A DNA stretch of 64,000 nucleotides from Actinophytocola sp035634895 (lineage in GTDB: Bacteria > Actinomycetota > Actinomycetes > Mycobacteriales > Pseudonocardiaceae), in NCBI RefSeq assembly GCF_035634895.1, contig NZ_DASQCC010000223.1, forward strand, positions 1 to 64,000, written 5' to 3'. The position numbers were made by a program, and so were the translations under genes. The notes under the pieces were generated by a model that worked only from the letters and a program-made list of their open reading frames with translations, did no database searches and was not told where the DNA came from. This document shows positions 1 through 8,398 of the stretch, one piece after another (within the stretch, counting starts at the first letter, position 1; the number at the start of each line of letters is the position of its first letter).

Positions 1-759
1 GACTTCGCGGACTACCGGTCCTGGCTGGAGCGGCACGGGGTGGACTGCTCCGGCGTGCACGTGTCCGAGGTCGCGCACACCGCCCGGTTCGTGTGCACCA
101 CCGACGACGACATGTGCCAGATCGCGTCGTTCTACGCGGGCGCGATGTCCGAGGCCCGCAACATCGAGCTGCGGCCGATCGAGCAGAAGGTCGGCGGCTT
201 CGACCTGGTGCTGATCAGCCCGGACGACCCGGACGGCATGCTGCGCCATGCCGAGGAGTGTCGGCAGCGCGGCTACGCGTTCGCCGCGGACCCGTCGCAG
301 CAGCTCGCGCGCATGTCCGGGGAGCAGATCCGGTCGTTCGTCGAGGGTGCCAAGTACCTGTTCAGCAACGACTACGAGTGGGAGCTGCTGCGGCAGAAGA
401 CCGGCTGGACCGAGCAGGACGTGATGTCGCGGGTCGGCATGCGGATCACCACGCTCGGCGAGAAGGGCGTGGAGATGGTCGACGCGTCCGGCAACGCCAT
501 CCTCGTCTCCGCCGTGCCCGAGCTCATGAAGGCCGACCCGACCGGTGTCGGCGACGCGTTCCGCGCGGGTCTGCTCGCCGGGTTGGAGAAGGGCCTCGAG
601 CTGGAGCGGGCCGCTCAGCTGGGCTCGTACATCGCGGTGCTCGTGCTCGAGACCGTCGGACCGCAGGAGTGGACGCTCGACAAGGAGCTGGCCATCACCC
701 GCATCGGCGGCGCGTACGGGCCGGAGGCCGCCGCGGAGATCGGCGCCATCCTCCCGTAG
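1..759 (+). CDS. adoK: PfkB-family kinase, adenosine kinase-like (5' end outside window)
   Basis: The reading frame is open from base 1, so the N-terminus lies outside the window. About 250 C-terminal residues of a PfkB/ribokinase-fold sugar or nucleoside kinase are present. The ATP-site and catalytic-base signature reads DPTGVGDAFRAG (about nt 535-570), with the catalytic Asp in GVGD. In mycobacteria the adenosine kinase AdoK (Rv2202c) lies next to asnB and ctaC, and the same neighbours follow here, so salvage phosphorylation of adenosine to AMP is the best guess. The sequence alone does not separate adenosine kinase from another PfkB sugar kinase. Confidence 0.75.
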   Translation, partial: DFADYRSWLERHGVDCSGVHVSEVAHTARFVCTTDDDMCQIASFYAGAMSEARNIELRPIEQKVGGFDLVLISPDDPDGMLRHAEECRQRGYAFAADPSQQLARMSGEQIRSFVEGAKYLFSNDYEWELLRQKTGWTEQDVMSRVGMRITTLGEKGVEMVDASGNAILVSAVPELMKADPTGVGDAFRAGLLAGLEKGLELERAAQLGSYIAVLVLETVGPQEWTLDKELAITRIGGAYGPEAAAEIGAILP

Positions 760-791
760 GTACCACTTTCGTGTAATACCTGGTACTTCTG

Positions 792-1625
792 GTGACCATG
801 CGTGCTCTCGCGGTCACCGCTGTGCTCATGCTCGTGTTTGCCGGGGTCGCGTCCGCGGACGTCGGCCCCTGGCGCACGATCGGCTCTGACGTCGCGCGCC
901 CCCTGGACGAGAGCCAGGGGCTCGCCGTCGTCGAGCGTCCCTCCGGGACGACCGTCAAGTACACCGGGATCGGCACGGTCCCGGCGTCGGTCTCGTCGCG
1001 TGGCTGGAACCATGTGGGTGACCCGGGTGCTGGCCATGGTTACTACGTGGAGCCGTACCAAAGGGACGATCGCGGCGCGAAGCTGTTCCGCGTACAGGCG
1101 CCGGACGGGACGTGGACGGAGTACCAGCACGCCCTGGAGTCCTGGGAGGCGAACAACAACTCGTTCGCCGCGGTGTCACCGGACGGGCAGTGGATGGTGG
1201 CCGGCGAGTGGGGCACGATGACCCGGCTGCTGGTGCATCCCATGCCGGGGATCGCGTTCACGAACCCGGCCGCGAACCTCCCGTACGCGTCGGCGATCCG
1301 GCTCGACCGTCCCGTGCGGGACATCCAGGGCTGCGACTTCGTGACCGCGACCCAGCTGCTGTGCTCGTCCGACGACCCGGACGGCTCCCTGTTCGGGGTG
1401 ACGAAGCCGCTGCTCCAGGTGAACCTGGCGGCCCCGGTCGGCTCGTCGGACGTCGCCGGGACGGTCACGTCCCTGGGCCAGCTCCCACTCCAGAGCGGCT
1501 GCTCGGGCACGTTCGAGGTAGAGGGCATCGACTACGACGAACGCGACGGGACCCTGCGCGTGGTCGTCATGTCCCCAAGCATCTGCATCCTGTTCGACAG
1601 CAAAACCTGGCGCTTCCACCGCTAA
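792..1625 (+). CDS. secreted protein of unknown function
   Basis: A 277-residue protein with a short N-terminal signal peptide (MRALAVTAVLMLVFAGVASA, cleaved after ASA). The start may be the GTG at 792 or the ATG at 798; there is no clear ribosome binding site. The mature part is rich in Gly, Asp and Trp and contains segments such as SPDGQWMVAGEW and CSSDDPDGSLFG that resemble beta-propeller blades (TolB/WD-like), which is only a visual impression. Its two Cys pairs could form disulfides outside the cell. It ends 5 bp before a long palindromic array and converges on asnB. I do not recognise a family. Confidence 0.7.
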   Translation: MTMRALAVTAVLMLVFAGVASADVGPWRTIGSDVARPLDESQGLAVVERPSGTTVKYTGIGTVPASVSSRGWNHVGDPGAGHGYYVEPYQRDDRGAKLFRVQAPDGTWTEYQHALESWEANNNSFAAVSPDGQWMVAGEWGTMTRLLVHPMPGIAFTNPAANLPYASAIRLDRPVRDIQGCDFVTATQLLCSSDDPDGSLFGVTKPLLQVNLAAPVGSSDVAGTVTSLGQLPLQSGCSGTFEVEGIDYDERDGTLRVVVMSPSICILFDSKTWRFHR

Positions 1626-1630
1626 CCCCT

Positions 1631-1811
1631 CGCGAGTCCCGCGTCCACCCATACCGAGTCCCGCGTTCGCGCATACCGAGTTGCGGTTTCGTGCAGGTCC
1701 CGGTGTCCCCCAGACCTTGGGGTGCACGAAACCGCAACTCGCACTGTTTGGATGCGGGACTCGCACTGTTTGGACGCGGGACTCGCACTGTTTGGGCGCG
1801 GGACTCGCGGG
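1631..1811. repeat. stop-codon-abutting palindromic array, copy A
   Basis: It fills the gap between the convergent gene at 792-1625 and asnB. Core: a perfect 19-bp inverted repeat, CGAGTTGCGGTTTCGTGCA at 1677-1695 and its complement at 1723-1741, with a 27-nt loop. Outside the core, the box CGAGTCCCGCGT recurs about every 22 bp, twice on the left and three times (inverted) on the right, separated by 10-nt spacers that are similar but not identical. The array starts 5 nt after one stop codon and ends directly at the stop of asnB. It could fold as a very long interrupted hairpin acting as a bidirectional terminator; a mobile or protein-binding role is possible. Confidence 0.9.
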
Positions 1812-3734
1812 TCAGAGCTTGACGGGATAGTGGGGTTCTGGGACTCGGGGTTGGATGTTCTTCTCGATGAAGATGCCGTGCCAGAGCATGTAGACGAGTA
1901 GGGCCCAGATTCGTCGGCTGTGGTCCAGGGTGCCGGCGCGGTGTTCTTCCAGGAGCTTCATGACCGCGGTCTTGTCGATCTCCTCGTCGGTCTGGGAGCG
2001 GAGGATGATCTGGCGGGCCCAGTCGTACATCTCCTCCCGCAGCCACAGGCGGATGGGGACCGGGAAGCCCAGCTTGCGGCGGTTCAGCACGTGTGCCGGC
2101 ACGATGTCGCGCAGAGCCTGGCGCAGTGCGTACTTGGTCGTCTCCTTGGTGATCTTCTCCTCGGACGGGATCTTCGACGCCACCTTGAAGACCTCCGCGT
2201 CCAGGAACGGGACTCGCAGCTCCAGCGAGTTCGCCATCGTGACCTTGTCGGCCTTCACCAGGATGTCGCCGCGTAGCCACGTGAACAGGTCCACGTGCTG
2301 CATGCGCGTCACGGGGTCCCAGTTCGCCGACTCCCGGTACGGGCCCGCGGTCACGTCCATGTGGCTGATCGCCGGGTCGAACGTGCGCAGCACCGACCGC
2401 AGTTGGTCGTCGCGGAAGATCCGCGCGTTGCCGTAGTACCGCTCCTCGAGCGACAGCGCGCCCCGGCGCAGGAGGTCCTTGCCGCGCCGGCCCTCCGGCA
2501 GCTTGGTCGACAGCGTGCCCATGGCCTTGCGCAGCGCGCCCGGCACCTTCTCGAACGCCGCCAGGGAGATCGGCTCCTTGTAGATGGTGTAGCCGCCGAA
2601 CAGCTCGTCCGCGCCCTCACCCGACAGCACCACCTTCACGTGCCGGCGGGCCTCGCGCGCGATGAACCACAGCGGCACCAGCGCGGGGTCGGCCACCGGG
2701 TCGTCCAGGTACCAGACGATGAGCGGCAGCGCCTCCATCATCTCTTCCGGGCCCACCGTCCTGACGACGTGCTTCACCCCGATCGCGGCCGCCGACTCGG
2801 CCGCCACGTCGACCTCCGAGTAGCCCTCGCGCTCGAAGCCGGTGGTGAACGTCACGAGGTTCGGGTTGTGCTCCTTCGCCAGCGCGGCGATGGCCGTCGA
2901 GTCGATGCCGCCGGACAGGAACGACCCGACCGTGACGTCCGCGCGCATGTGCTTCGCCACCGAGTCCCGCATGACGTCGGCGATCTCGGTGTACAGCTTC
3001 TCCGGCTCGTCCTTGACCGAGGTCGGCCGGAACGTGTGGAAGAAGTAGCGGTCGGTCCGCAGCTCGCCACCCGGGGAGATCCGGAACGACGTGCCCGACT
3101 CGATGCGCCGGATCTCCTGGTGCATGCTCTCCGGCTCCGGCACGTACTGCAGCGTCAGGTAGTGCTGCAGCGCGGTCCGGTCCAGCGTCTGGCCGACGTG
3201 CAGCCGGGGGGACAGCTCCAGCAGCGCCTTCTTCTCGCTCGAGAACGCCACGCCGCCCGGCCCCGCCGAGTAGAACAGCGGCTTGATCCCGAACGGGTCA
3301 CGCGCGCCGAACACCTCGCGCCGCCGCCAGTCCCAGATCAGGAACGCGAACATCCCACGCAGCTTCTGGACCGCCGCCGGGCCGAGGTAGTGGTAGAGGG
3401 CGACGATGACCTCGCTGTCGCCGTGCGTGCGCATGGTCGCGCCGTGCTCGTCGATCAGCTCCTGGCGCAGCTCCAGGTAGTTGTAGATCTCGCCGTTGAA
3501 CAGCAGGGTGTAGCGCTCCTGGACGCCCTCCGGGCTCCAGTGCAGCGGCTGGTGCGAGTGGTCCACGTCGATGATCGACAGGCGGTTGAAGCCGAAGACG
3601 ACCTCGTCGCCGGCCCACGTGCCGCTCTCGTCGGGGCCTCTGTGCCGCTGGCAGCGCATGGCTCTGGCGACCGCGTCCCTTGTCGCGTTGGCTTCCTGTT
3701 CGGTCGGGCACACCACACCAAGCAGTCCGCACAC
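1812..3734 (-). CDS. asnB: asparagine synthetase, glutamine-hydrolysing
   Basis: Glutamine-dependent amidotransferase of the AsnB family, 640 aa with the start used here. The GTG at 3734 was chosen because it puts Cys at position 2 (V/M-C-G-L-L-G), the N-terminal nucleophile of class II glutaminases; an upstream ATG at 3794 would bury it. The glutaminase domain spans about 1-230 (FNGEIYNYLELR, HGDSEV), followed by the synthetase domain with the PP-loop SGGIDST near residue 275. In Corynebacterium the related LtsA amidates diaminopimelate in peptidoglycan, so a cell-wall role is as likely as free asparagine synthesis. Divergent from ctaC, as in mycobacteria. Confidence 0.93.
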   Translation of the reverse strand: MCGLLGVVCPTEQEANATRDAVARAMRCQRHRGPDESGTWAGDEVVFGFNRLSIIDVDHSHQPLHWSPEGVQERYTLLFNGEIYNYLELRQELIDEHGATMRTHGDSEVIVALYHYLGPAAVQKLRGMFAFLIWDWRRREVFGARDPFGIKPLFYSAGPGGVAFSSEKKALLELSPRLHVGQTLDRTALQHYLTLQYVPEPESMHQEIRRIESGTSFRISPGGELRTDRYFFHTFRPTSVKDEPEKLYTEIADVMRDSVAKHMRADVTVGSFLSGGIDSTAIAALAKEHNPNLVTFTTGFEREGYSEVDVAAESAAAIGVKHVVRTVGPEEMMEALPLIVWYLDDPVADPALVPLWFIAREARRHVKVVLSGEGADELFGGYTIYKEPISLAAFEKVPGALRKAMGTLSTKLPEGRRGKDLLRRGALSLEERYYGNARIFRDDQLRSVLRTFDPAISHMDVTAGPYRESANWDPVTRMQHVDLFTWLRGDILVKADKVTMANSLELRVPFLDAEVFKVASKIPSEEKITKETTKYALRQALRDIVPAHVLNRRKLGFPVPIRLWLREEMYDWARQIILRSQTDEEIDKTAVMKLLEEHRAGTLDHSRRIWALLVYMLWHGIFIEKNIQPRVPEPHYPVKL

Positions 3735-3877
3735 GGTCGGCACAACCTTCCCTGTCGAGTGCACGTCAGGGGCAAGTATGGCTGCCGCCGCCAAGCACGG
3801 CCCGGAGCGGTGTGGCCTGTGCCTCTGGGCTACGCTCCAACGCTGTGATCACCGGTCTTACTAGGAGGGATCGCGCA

Positions 3878-4846
3878 GTGGGTGGAACGCGGCGTTCCCG
3901 GGCATCGCGACTGACCAGCATCGCCGGGCTCGTCGGGCTGGTCGCCCTGACCGCGACCGGCTGCTCGGGCAGTGAGGTGCTGCGCTTCGGCTGGCCAGAG
4001 GGCATCACGCCGCAGTCCGAGCGGATGCGTGACTTCTGGACCTGGTCGGTCGTCGCATCCCTGATCATCGGCGTGATCGTGTGGGCGTTGATCCTGTGGC
4101 CGGTGGTGGCGCACCGCAAGAAGAGCGACAAGCTGCCCAGGCAGTTCCAGTACAACCACTTCCTCGAGGTCATCTACACCGGTGTCCCGTCGATCATCGT
4201 GGTGATTCTGTTCTACTTCACGGTGACCACGCAGAACTACGTGCTGGCCGAGGAGTCGACCGACAAGGTCGGCACGGACGTGGACGTCGTGGCCTTCCAG
4301 TGGAACTGGCAGTTCGTCTACAACTCCTACGAGAACGCCGACGGCCGCCGCGTGGTGCCGCGCACCTCCGACGGCGAGCTGGTCACCACCACCGGCAGCA
4401 CCACCGAGATCCCGCTGCTGGTGCTGCCGTCGAAGACCACGATCGCCTACGACCTGCACTCCAGGGACGTCATCCACTCCTTCTTCGTGCCGGAGTTCCA
4501 CTTCAAGCGGGACGTGTTCCCGTACCCGGAGAAGAACGACCAGTCCCACACCTTCCAGAACTCGATCGACAAGGAAGGCTCGTTCGTGGGCCGCTGCGCC
4601 GAGCTGTGCGGCACGTACCACTCGGGCATGAACTTCGAGGTCAGGGTGCTCGACCGGGACCGGTTCGACGACTACATGCGGCTACGCGTCTCGACCAACG
4701 ACGACACGGGCAAGCCGTACACGGCCGCTGAGGCACTGGCCCAGATGGGCCGCGACGACCCGTCCTGCGGGGAGCTGTGCACGCCGCACGCGGTGACCAC
4801 GTCGCCGTTCAACAGTGACCGCACCGCCCGCACCTCGTCGAAGTGA
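3878..4846 (+). CDS. ctaC: cytochrome c oxidase subunit II (lipoprotein)
   Basis: CuA-carrying subunit of the aa3 oxidase, 322 aa. The GTG at 3878 is preceded by AGGAGG at 3863-3868, 9 nt away, which decides the start over upstream in-frame codons. An N-terminal signal ends in a lipobox (TATGC), so the mature protein is probably lipid-anchored. Two membrane segments follow (about residues 50-75 and 90-115). The CuA site is visible as C240-AEL-C244-GTY-H248-SG-M251, with an upstream His in HSFFVPEFHF. A -10-like TACGCT at 3831-3836 would serve a promoter divergent from asnB. It takes electrons from the bcc complex encoded downstream (qcrCAB). Confidence 0.96.
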   Translation: MGGTRRSRASRLTSIAGLVGLVALTATGCSGSEVLRFGWPEGITPQSERMRDFWTWSVVASLIIGVIVWALILWPVVAHRKKSDKLPRQFQYNHFLEVIYTGVPSIIVVILFYFTVTTQNYVLAEESTDKVGTDVDVVAFQWNWQFVYNSYENADGRRVVPRTSDGELVTTTGSTTEIPLLVLPSKTTIAYDLHSRDVIHSFFVPEFHFKRDVFPYPEKNDQSHTFQNSIDKEGSFVGRCAELCGTYHSGMNFEVRVLDRDRFDDYMRLRVSTNDDTGKPYTAAEALAQMGRDDPSCGELCTPHAVTTSPFNSDRTARTSSK

Positions 4847-4863
4847 TCCCGGAGGACTGAACC

Positions 4864-5265
4864 ATGAAGGTCGAAGCCAGGCTTTTCGACATCACGACGG
4901 CTTTCTTCTTCGTGGCCGCCATCGTCTACGGGTTCTGGGCCAAGGAGCCGGTCGGCAGCGTCGGCCTCGTGCTGACCGGTGGGCTGTCGCTGATCATCGG
5001 GTCGTACTTCCACTTCGTCGCCCGGCGTGTCGCCCGCCGGCCGGAGGACAACCCGGAGGCCGAGGTCAGCGACGGCGCCGGCGAGATCGGCTTCTTCTCG
5101 GCCGGCAGCTACTGGCCGGTCGCGATCGCGGCGTCGGGTGCGCTCGCCGCGCTGTCGCTCGCCTTCTGGCAGATCTGGCTGCTGGTCGTCGCTCTCGTGT
5201 GCGTGCTGTCCGCGGTGGGTGGGTTGGTCTTCGAGTACCACACCCGCCCGAACGCGACGGAGTGA
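4864..5265 (+). CDS. ctaF: actinobacterial cytochrome c oxidase subunit IV
   Basis: Small four-helix membrane protein of 133 aa typical of the actinobacterial aa3 oxidase, lying 17 bp after ctaC with its own GGAGG (4851-4855) before the ATG. Membrane segments are visible at about residues 9-27, 35-52, 80-100 and 105-125. It starts MKVEARLFDITTAFF, close to the conserved start of this family. It has no redox centre; in the family it stabilises the bcc-aa3 supercomplex. Followed by a strong terminator, so ctaC-ctaF form one transcription unit. Confidence 0.92.
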   Translation: MKVEARLFDITTAFFFVAAIVYGFWAKEPVGSVGLVLTGGLSLIIGSYFHFVARRVARRPEDNPEAEVSDGAGEIGFFSAGSYWPVAIAASGALAALSLAFWQIWLLVVALVCVLSAVGGLVFEYHTRPNATE

Positions 5266-5285
5266 GGCAGAACGAGTGAGGCAGA

Positions 5286-5322
5286 ACGGAAGGGCCCCTT
5301 CGCGCTGAAGGGGCCCTTCCGT
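5286..5322. terminator. perfect 16-bp hairpin between ctaF and trpD
   Basis: ACGGAAGGGCCCCTTC (5286-5301) and its exact complement (5307-5322) enclose the 5-nt loop GCGCT. It lies between the convergent ctaF and trpD and can serve both strands. Just upstream a 14-nt sequence (GAGTGAGGCAGAAC) is duplicated in tandem across the ctaF stop. Confidence 0.9.
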
Positions 5323-5328
5323 GTGTGT

Positions 5329-6363
5329 TCAGGCCAGTTCTTGGCTGCGGGTGGTCCAGCGGTCCAGCAGCTTGGCCGCGCGGCCGGAGTCGATGGCCTC
5401 GGCCGCCGTCGCCATGCCCGCGCGGAGGTCGGCCGTCAGGTCGGCTGAGAAGCCTCTGAAGGCCGCTATCGCCCCCGCCGCGTTCAGCACGACCGTGTCG
5501 CGGATCGGACCCCTGTCGCCTGCGGTCAGGGAGCGGAGGGCCGTCGCGTTGGTGGCCGCGTCGCCGCCCTTGAGGGCCTCGGGGGCCACCGGGGCCAGGC
5601 CGAGGGCGGTCGGGTCGATCTCGGCTTCGTGGACCTGGCCCCCGGACGCCACCCAGGCCCTCGTCGTCGTGGTCGTGGTGATCTCGTCGAGGCCGTCGTC
5701 GCCGCGAACCACCAGTACCGAGAAGCCGCGGCTCGCCAGGACCTCCGCGACCACCGCGGCCAGCGGGGCGTGCGCGCAGCCCACCAGGGCCGACGTCGGC
5801 TGGGCAGGGTTGGTCAGCGGGCCCATGATGTTGAACACCGTGGGGATGCCCAGCTCCCGGCGGGTGGGGCCGGCGTGCCGGAGGGCCGGGTGGAACGACG
5901 TCGCCAGGCAGAAGCCGATGCCTACTTCGCGTACGCAGGTGGCCACCGCTTCGGGTGACAGGTCGATCACCACGCCGAGTGATTCCAGGACGTCCGCGGC
6001 ACCGCACTGTGACGACTGGGCGCGGTTGCCGTGCTTCACGACCGGAATGCCGGCCGCCGCCGTCACGACCGCGCTCATCGTCGAGATGTTCACCGTGCCG
6101 GACCGGTCACCGCCGGTGCCCACGACGTCCACGGCGGGGATGTCCAGGGAGACCCGTTTGGCGTGCGCGAGCATGACCTCGGCCATGCCGGCCACCTCGG
6201 ACGGCGTCTCGCCCTTCGAGCGCAGGGCGGACACGAACGCGCCGATCTGCCCGCCGGTCGCGCTGCCGGTCATGATCTGGTCCATGGCCCACGACGTGTC
6301 GTCTGCGGTCAGGTCCACACGCGCGACGAGCCGGCCCAGCAGGCCGGGCCAGGTCTGGGTCAT
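5329..6363 (-). CDS. trpD: anthranilate phosphoribosyltransferase
   Basis: Transfers phosphoribose from PRPP to anthranilate, the second step of tryptophan synthesis. 344 aa from the ATG at 6363 (MTQTWPGLLGRL), the normal length of the family. The PRPP-binding signature GTGGDRSGTVNIST is near residue 90, and KHGNRAQSSQCGAAD and the C-terminal NAAGA follow. It is separated from other trp genes and pairs with the small receiver-like gene 5 bp upstream. The trpD-ctaE arrangement is also found in M. tuberculosis (Rv2192c, Rv2193). Confidence 0.95.
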   Translation of the reverse strand: MTQTWPGLLGRLVARVDLTADDTSWAMDQIMTGSATGGQIGAFVSALRSKGETPSEVAGMAEVMLAHAKRVSLDIPAVDVVGTGGDRSGTVNISTMSAVVTAAAGIPVVKHGNRAQSSQCGAADVLESLGVVIDLSPEAVATCVREVGIGFCLATSFHPALRHAGPTRRELGIPTVFNIMGPLTNPAQPTSALVGCAHAPLAAVVAEVLASRGFSVLVVRGDDGLDEITTTTTTRAWVASGGQVHEAEIDPTALGLAPVAPEALKGGDAATNATALRSLTAGDRGPIRDTVVLNAAGAIAAFRGFSADLTADLRAGMATAAEAIDSGRAAKLLDRWTTRSQELA

Positions 6364-6368
6364 GGGTC

Positions 6369-6776
6369 TCACCCCTGGTGTACGGGCAGCGACTTGTTCC
6401 GGAGCACGTCGGCGACGGTCTCCGCGGCGGCCAGCGGGTCGAGCGGGTGCACGAGCACCGCGTCGGCCTGCGACCAGGTCGCGAGCCAGCGGTCGTCCCT
6501 GCGCCGGATGGCGATCACGATCGGGGGACAGTCGTCGATCTCGTGCTTGAGCTGCCGGCACAGACCGATGCCGCCGGTCGGCTGGGCCTCGCCGTCGAGA
6601 ATCGCCAGGTCGACGGTGCCGGAGTCCATCTCCATGAGCACGTCGGCGATCGTGGCGGACTCGTGGTAGGTCACGCGGCCGAGATCGGCGGCAGGACGGC
6701 GCCCGACGGCTGTGAGAATCCTCTCCCGGACCTCCGGCCGGTGGCTGAACACGAGGATCTTCAGCGGGGAGCTCAT
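6369..6776 (-). CDS. degenerate response-regulator receiver-domain protein
   Basis: A stand-alone domain of 135 aa with the beta-alpha pattern of CheY-like receivers. A possible phospho-acceptor Asp is present in LAILDGEAQPTGGIGL. The usual N-terminal acidic pair is replaced (LVFSHRPE), and the conserved Lys before Pro in strand 5 is His (VLVHPLDP). Normal phosphorylation is therefore doubtful and it may act as a pseudo-receiver or protein-interaction domain. It has no DNA-binding domain and sits 5 bp upstream of trpD, divergent from ctaE. Function unknown. Confidence 0.75.
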   Translation of the reverse strand: MSSPLKILVFSHRPEVRERILTAVGRRPAADLGRVTYHESATIADVLMEMDSGTVDLAILDGEAQPTGGIGLCRQLKHEIDDCPPIVIAIRRRDDRWLATWSQADAVLVHPLDPLAAAETVADVLRNKSLPVHQG

Positions 6777-6924
6777 CGCAATTCCTCCGGCACGGAATCA
6801 GGCAGGTCGGGACACCTGGATGTTATCCGGCACGCCCCGCGGCCCGACAGCCGGCCGATGCTCGGTGAACGATCTCCGACACGCCCCGGACCCGATCTGC
6901 TGACCCGGGAAAGGGCAGGCAATA

Positions 6925-7536
6925 ATGCCTGCCGTGACGACAGCAGCGCCTTCAATCAGCCAGCGTGTGCACTCGCTGAACAGGCCCAACATGGTCAGCG
7001 TCGGCACGATCGTGTGGCTGGCCAGCGAGCTGATGTTCTTCGCCGGGCTCTTCGCCATGTTCTTCACGGTCAAGGCGCAGAACAGCACCGGCCAGTGGCC
7101 CCCGCCGCCGTACCACCTCGACGTGCCGTACGCGCTCGTTGTCACGATCGTGCTGGTCGCCTCGTCCTTCACCTGCCAGATGGGTGTGTTCGCGGCGGAA
7201 CGAGGTGATGTCTATGGCTTGCGACGCTGGTACCTGCTGACCCTGTTCATGGGTCTGTTCTTCGTACTCGGCCAGGCCAACGAGTACCGGAGCCTGATCG
7301 AGGAGGGCCTCACCATCCCGTCCTCGGCGTACGGCACGGTCTTCTACCTGACCACCGGCTTCCACGGGCTGCACGTGACCGGTGGCCTGATCGCCTTCGT
7401 CTACCTGCTCACCCGCACGAAGATGAGCAAGTTCACGCCGGCGCAGGCCACGTCCGCGATCGTCGTGTCGTACTACTGGCACTTCGTGGACGTCGTCTGG
7501 ATCGGTCTGTTCGCCACGATCTACTTCGTCAAGTGA
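6925..7536 (+). CDS. ctaE: cytochrome c oxidase subunit III
   Basis: Core membrane subunit of the aa3 oxidase, 203 aa with five predicted helices. The N-terminal block RVHSLNRPNMVSVGTIVWL is nearly invariant in actinobacterial CtaE, and the C-terminal SYYWHFVDVVWIGLF is typical. Start ATG at 6925 with AAGGG 9 nt upstream; a GTG at 6934 is also possible. It leads the ctaE-qcrC-qcrA-qcrB cluster, so the oxidase and its bcc partner are made together as one respiratory supercomplex. Confidence 0.95.
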   Translation: MPAVTTAAPSISQRVHSLNRPNMVSVGTIVWLASELMFFAGLFAMFFTVKAQNSTGQWPPPPYHLDVPYALVVTIVLVASSFTCQMGVFAAERGDVYGLRRWYLLTLFMGLFFVLGQANEYRSLIEEGLTIPSSAYGTVFYLTTGFHGLHVTGGLIAFVYLLTRTKMSKFTPAQATSAIVVSYYWHFVDVVWIGLFATIYFVK

Positions 7537-7591
7537 TCCGACCGAGCCGATTCGCCGGGTCCGAGCTGACATCAGTAAGGGTTGCCGCACA

Positions 7592-8398
7592 ATGAGGACT
7601 CTGTCCAAGAAGATGAGGGCACGCACCAAGCGCCGGCGCCGCGTCGCGGGCCTGCTGGCGCTCGCCTTCGCGCTGATGGGTGTCGGCGCGGCCTACAGCG
7701 TGCTCGTGCCCAGGCCGCAGACCGCGCAGGCGCAGCAGGACCCGGCCATCGTGCGCGAGGGCGAGCAGATCTACAGCAACACCTGCATCAGCTGCCACGG
7801 CGCGAACCTCGAAGGGGTCAAGAACCGCGGCCCGAGCCTCGTCGGCATCGGCGAGGCCAGCGTTTACTTCCAGACCTCGACCGGCCGGATGCCGGCCATG
7901 GGCCAGGGCGCCCAGGAGCCGGAGAAGCCGAGGGTGCTCACGCCGGCGCAGGTCGACGCGGTCGCGGCCTACGTCGAGGCCAACGGCGGCGGCGTCCAGA
8001 TGCCGGACGAGAAGGGCGAGGCGCTACGCGGTGACGACCCGGCCCGCGGTGGCGAGCTGTTCCGGTTCAACTGCGCGTCCTGCCACAACTTCACCGGCCG
8101 CGGCGGCGCGCTGTCGTCCGGCAAGGAGGCGCCGAGCCTGGACGGCGCGACCGAGGACGAGATCTACGCGGCCATGCTGTCGGGTCCGCAGAACATGCCG
8201 CGGTTCTCCGAGCGTCAGCTGTCGCCGGAGGAGAAGAAGGACATCATCGCTTACGTCAAGTCGGTGACGGACGGCAACAACAACCCTGGCGGCGCCTCGA
8301 TCGGTGGACTCGGGCCGCAGTCGGAGGGTTTCATCGCCTTCGTCGTGGGGATCGTCGCCCTGCTTGGCGTCGTGTTGTGGATCGGGGCTAAAGCATGA
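7592..8398 (+). CDS. qcrC: dihaem cytochrome c subunit of the bcc complex
   Basis: 268 aa with an N-terminal signal-anchor (about residues 12-32), two cytochrome c domains with haem sites C65-IS-CH69 and C161-AS-CH165, and a C-terminal membrane helix. This fused dihaem subunit replaces soluble cytochrome c in actinobacteria and hands electrons straight to CtaC. The gene overlaps qcrA by ATGA, showing translational coupling. Confidence 0.96.
   Translation: MRTLSKKMRARTKRRRRVAGLLALAFALMGVGAAYSVLVPRPQTAQAQQDPAIVREGEQIYSNTCISCHGANLEGVKNRGPSLVGIGEASVYFQTSTGRMPAMGQGAQEPEKPRVLTPAQVDAVAAYVEANGGGVQMPDEKGEALRGDDPARGGELFRFNCASCHNFTGRGGALSSGKEAPSLDGATEDEIYAAMLSGPQNMPRFSERQLSPEEKKDIIAYVKSVTDGNNNPGGASIGGLGPQSEGFIAFVVGIVALLGVVLWIGAKA

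Noticed and set aside
1631..1811. CRISPR-like array
   Set aside because: The 12-nt boxes with 10-nt gaps recall repeats and spacers, but the units are inverted around a core, the gaps resemble each other, and no cas genes are present.
2295..3848. 517-codon plus-strand open frame opposite asnB
   Set aside because: Arg/Val/His-rich shadow translation opposite asnB with no domain; asnB is certain.
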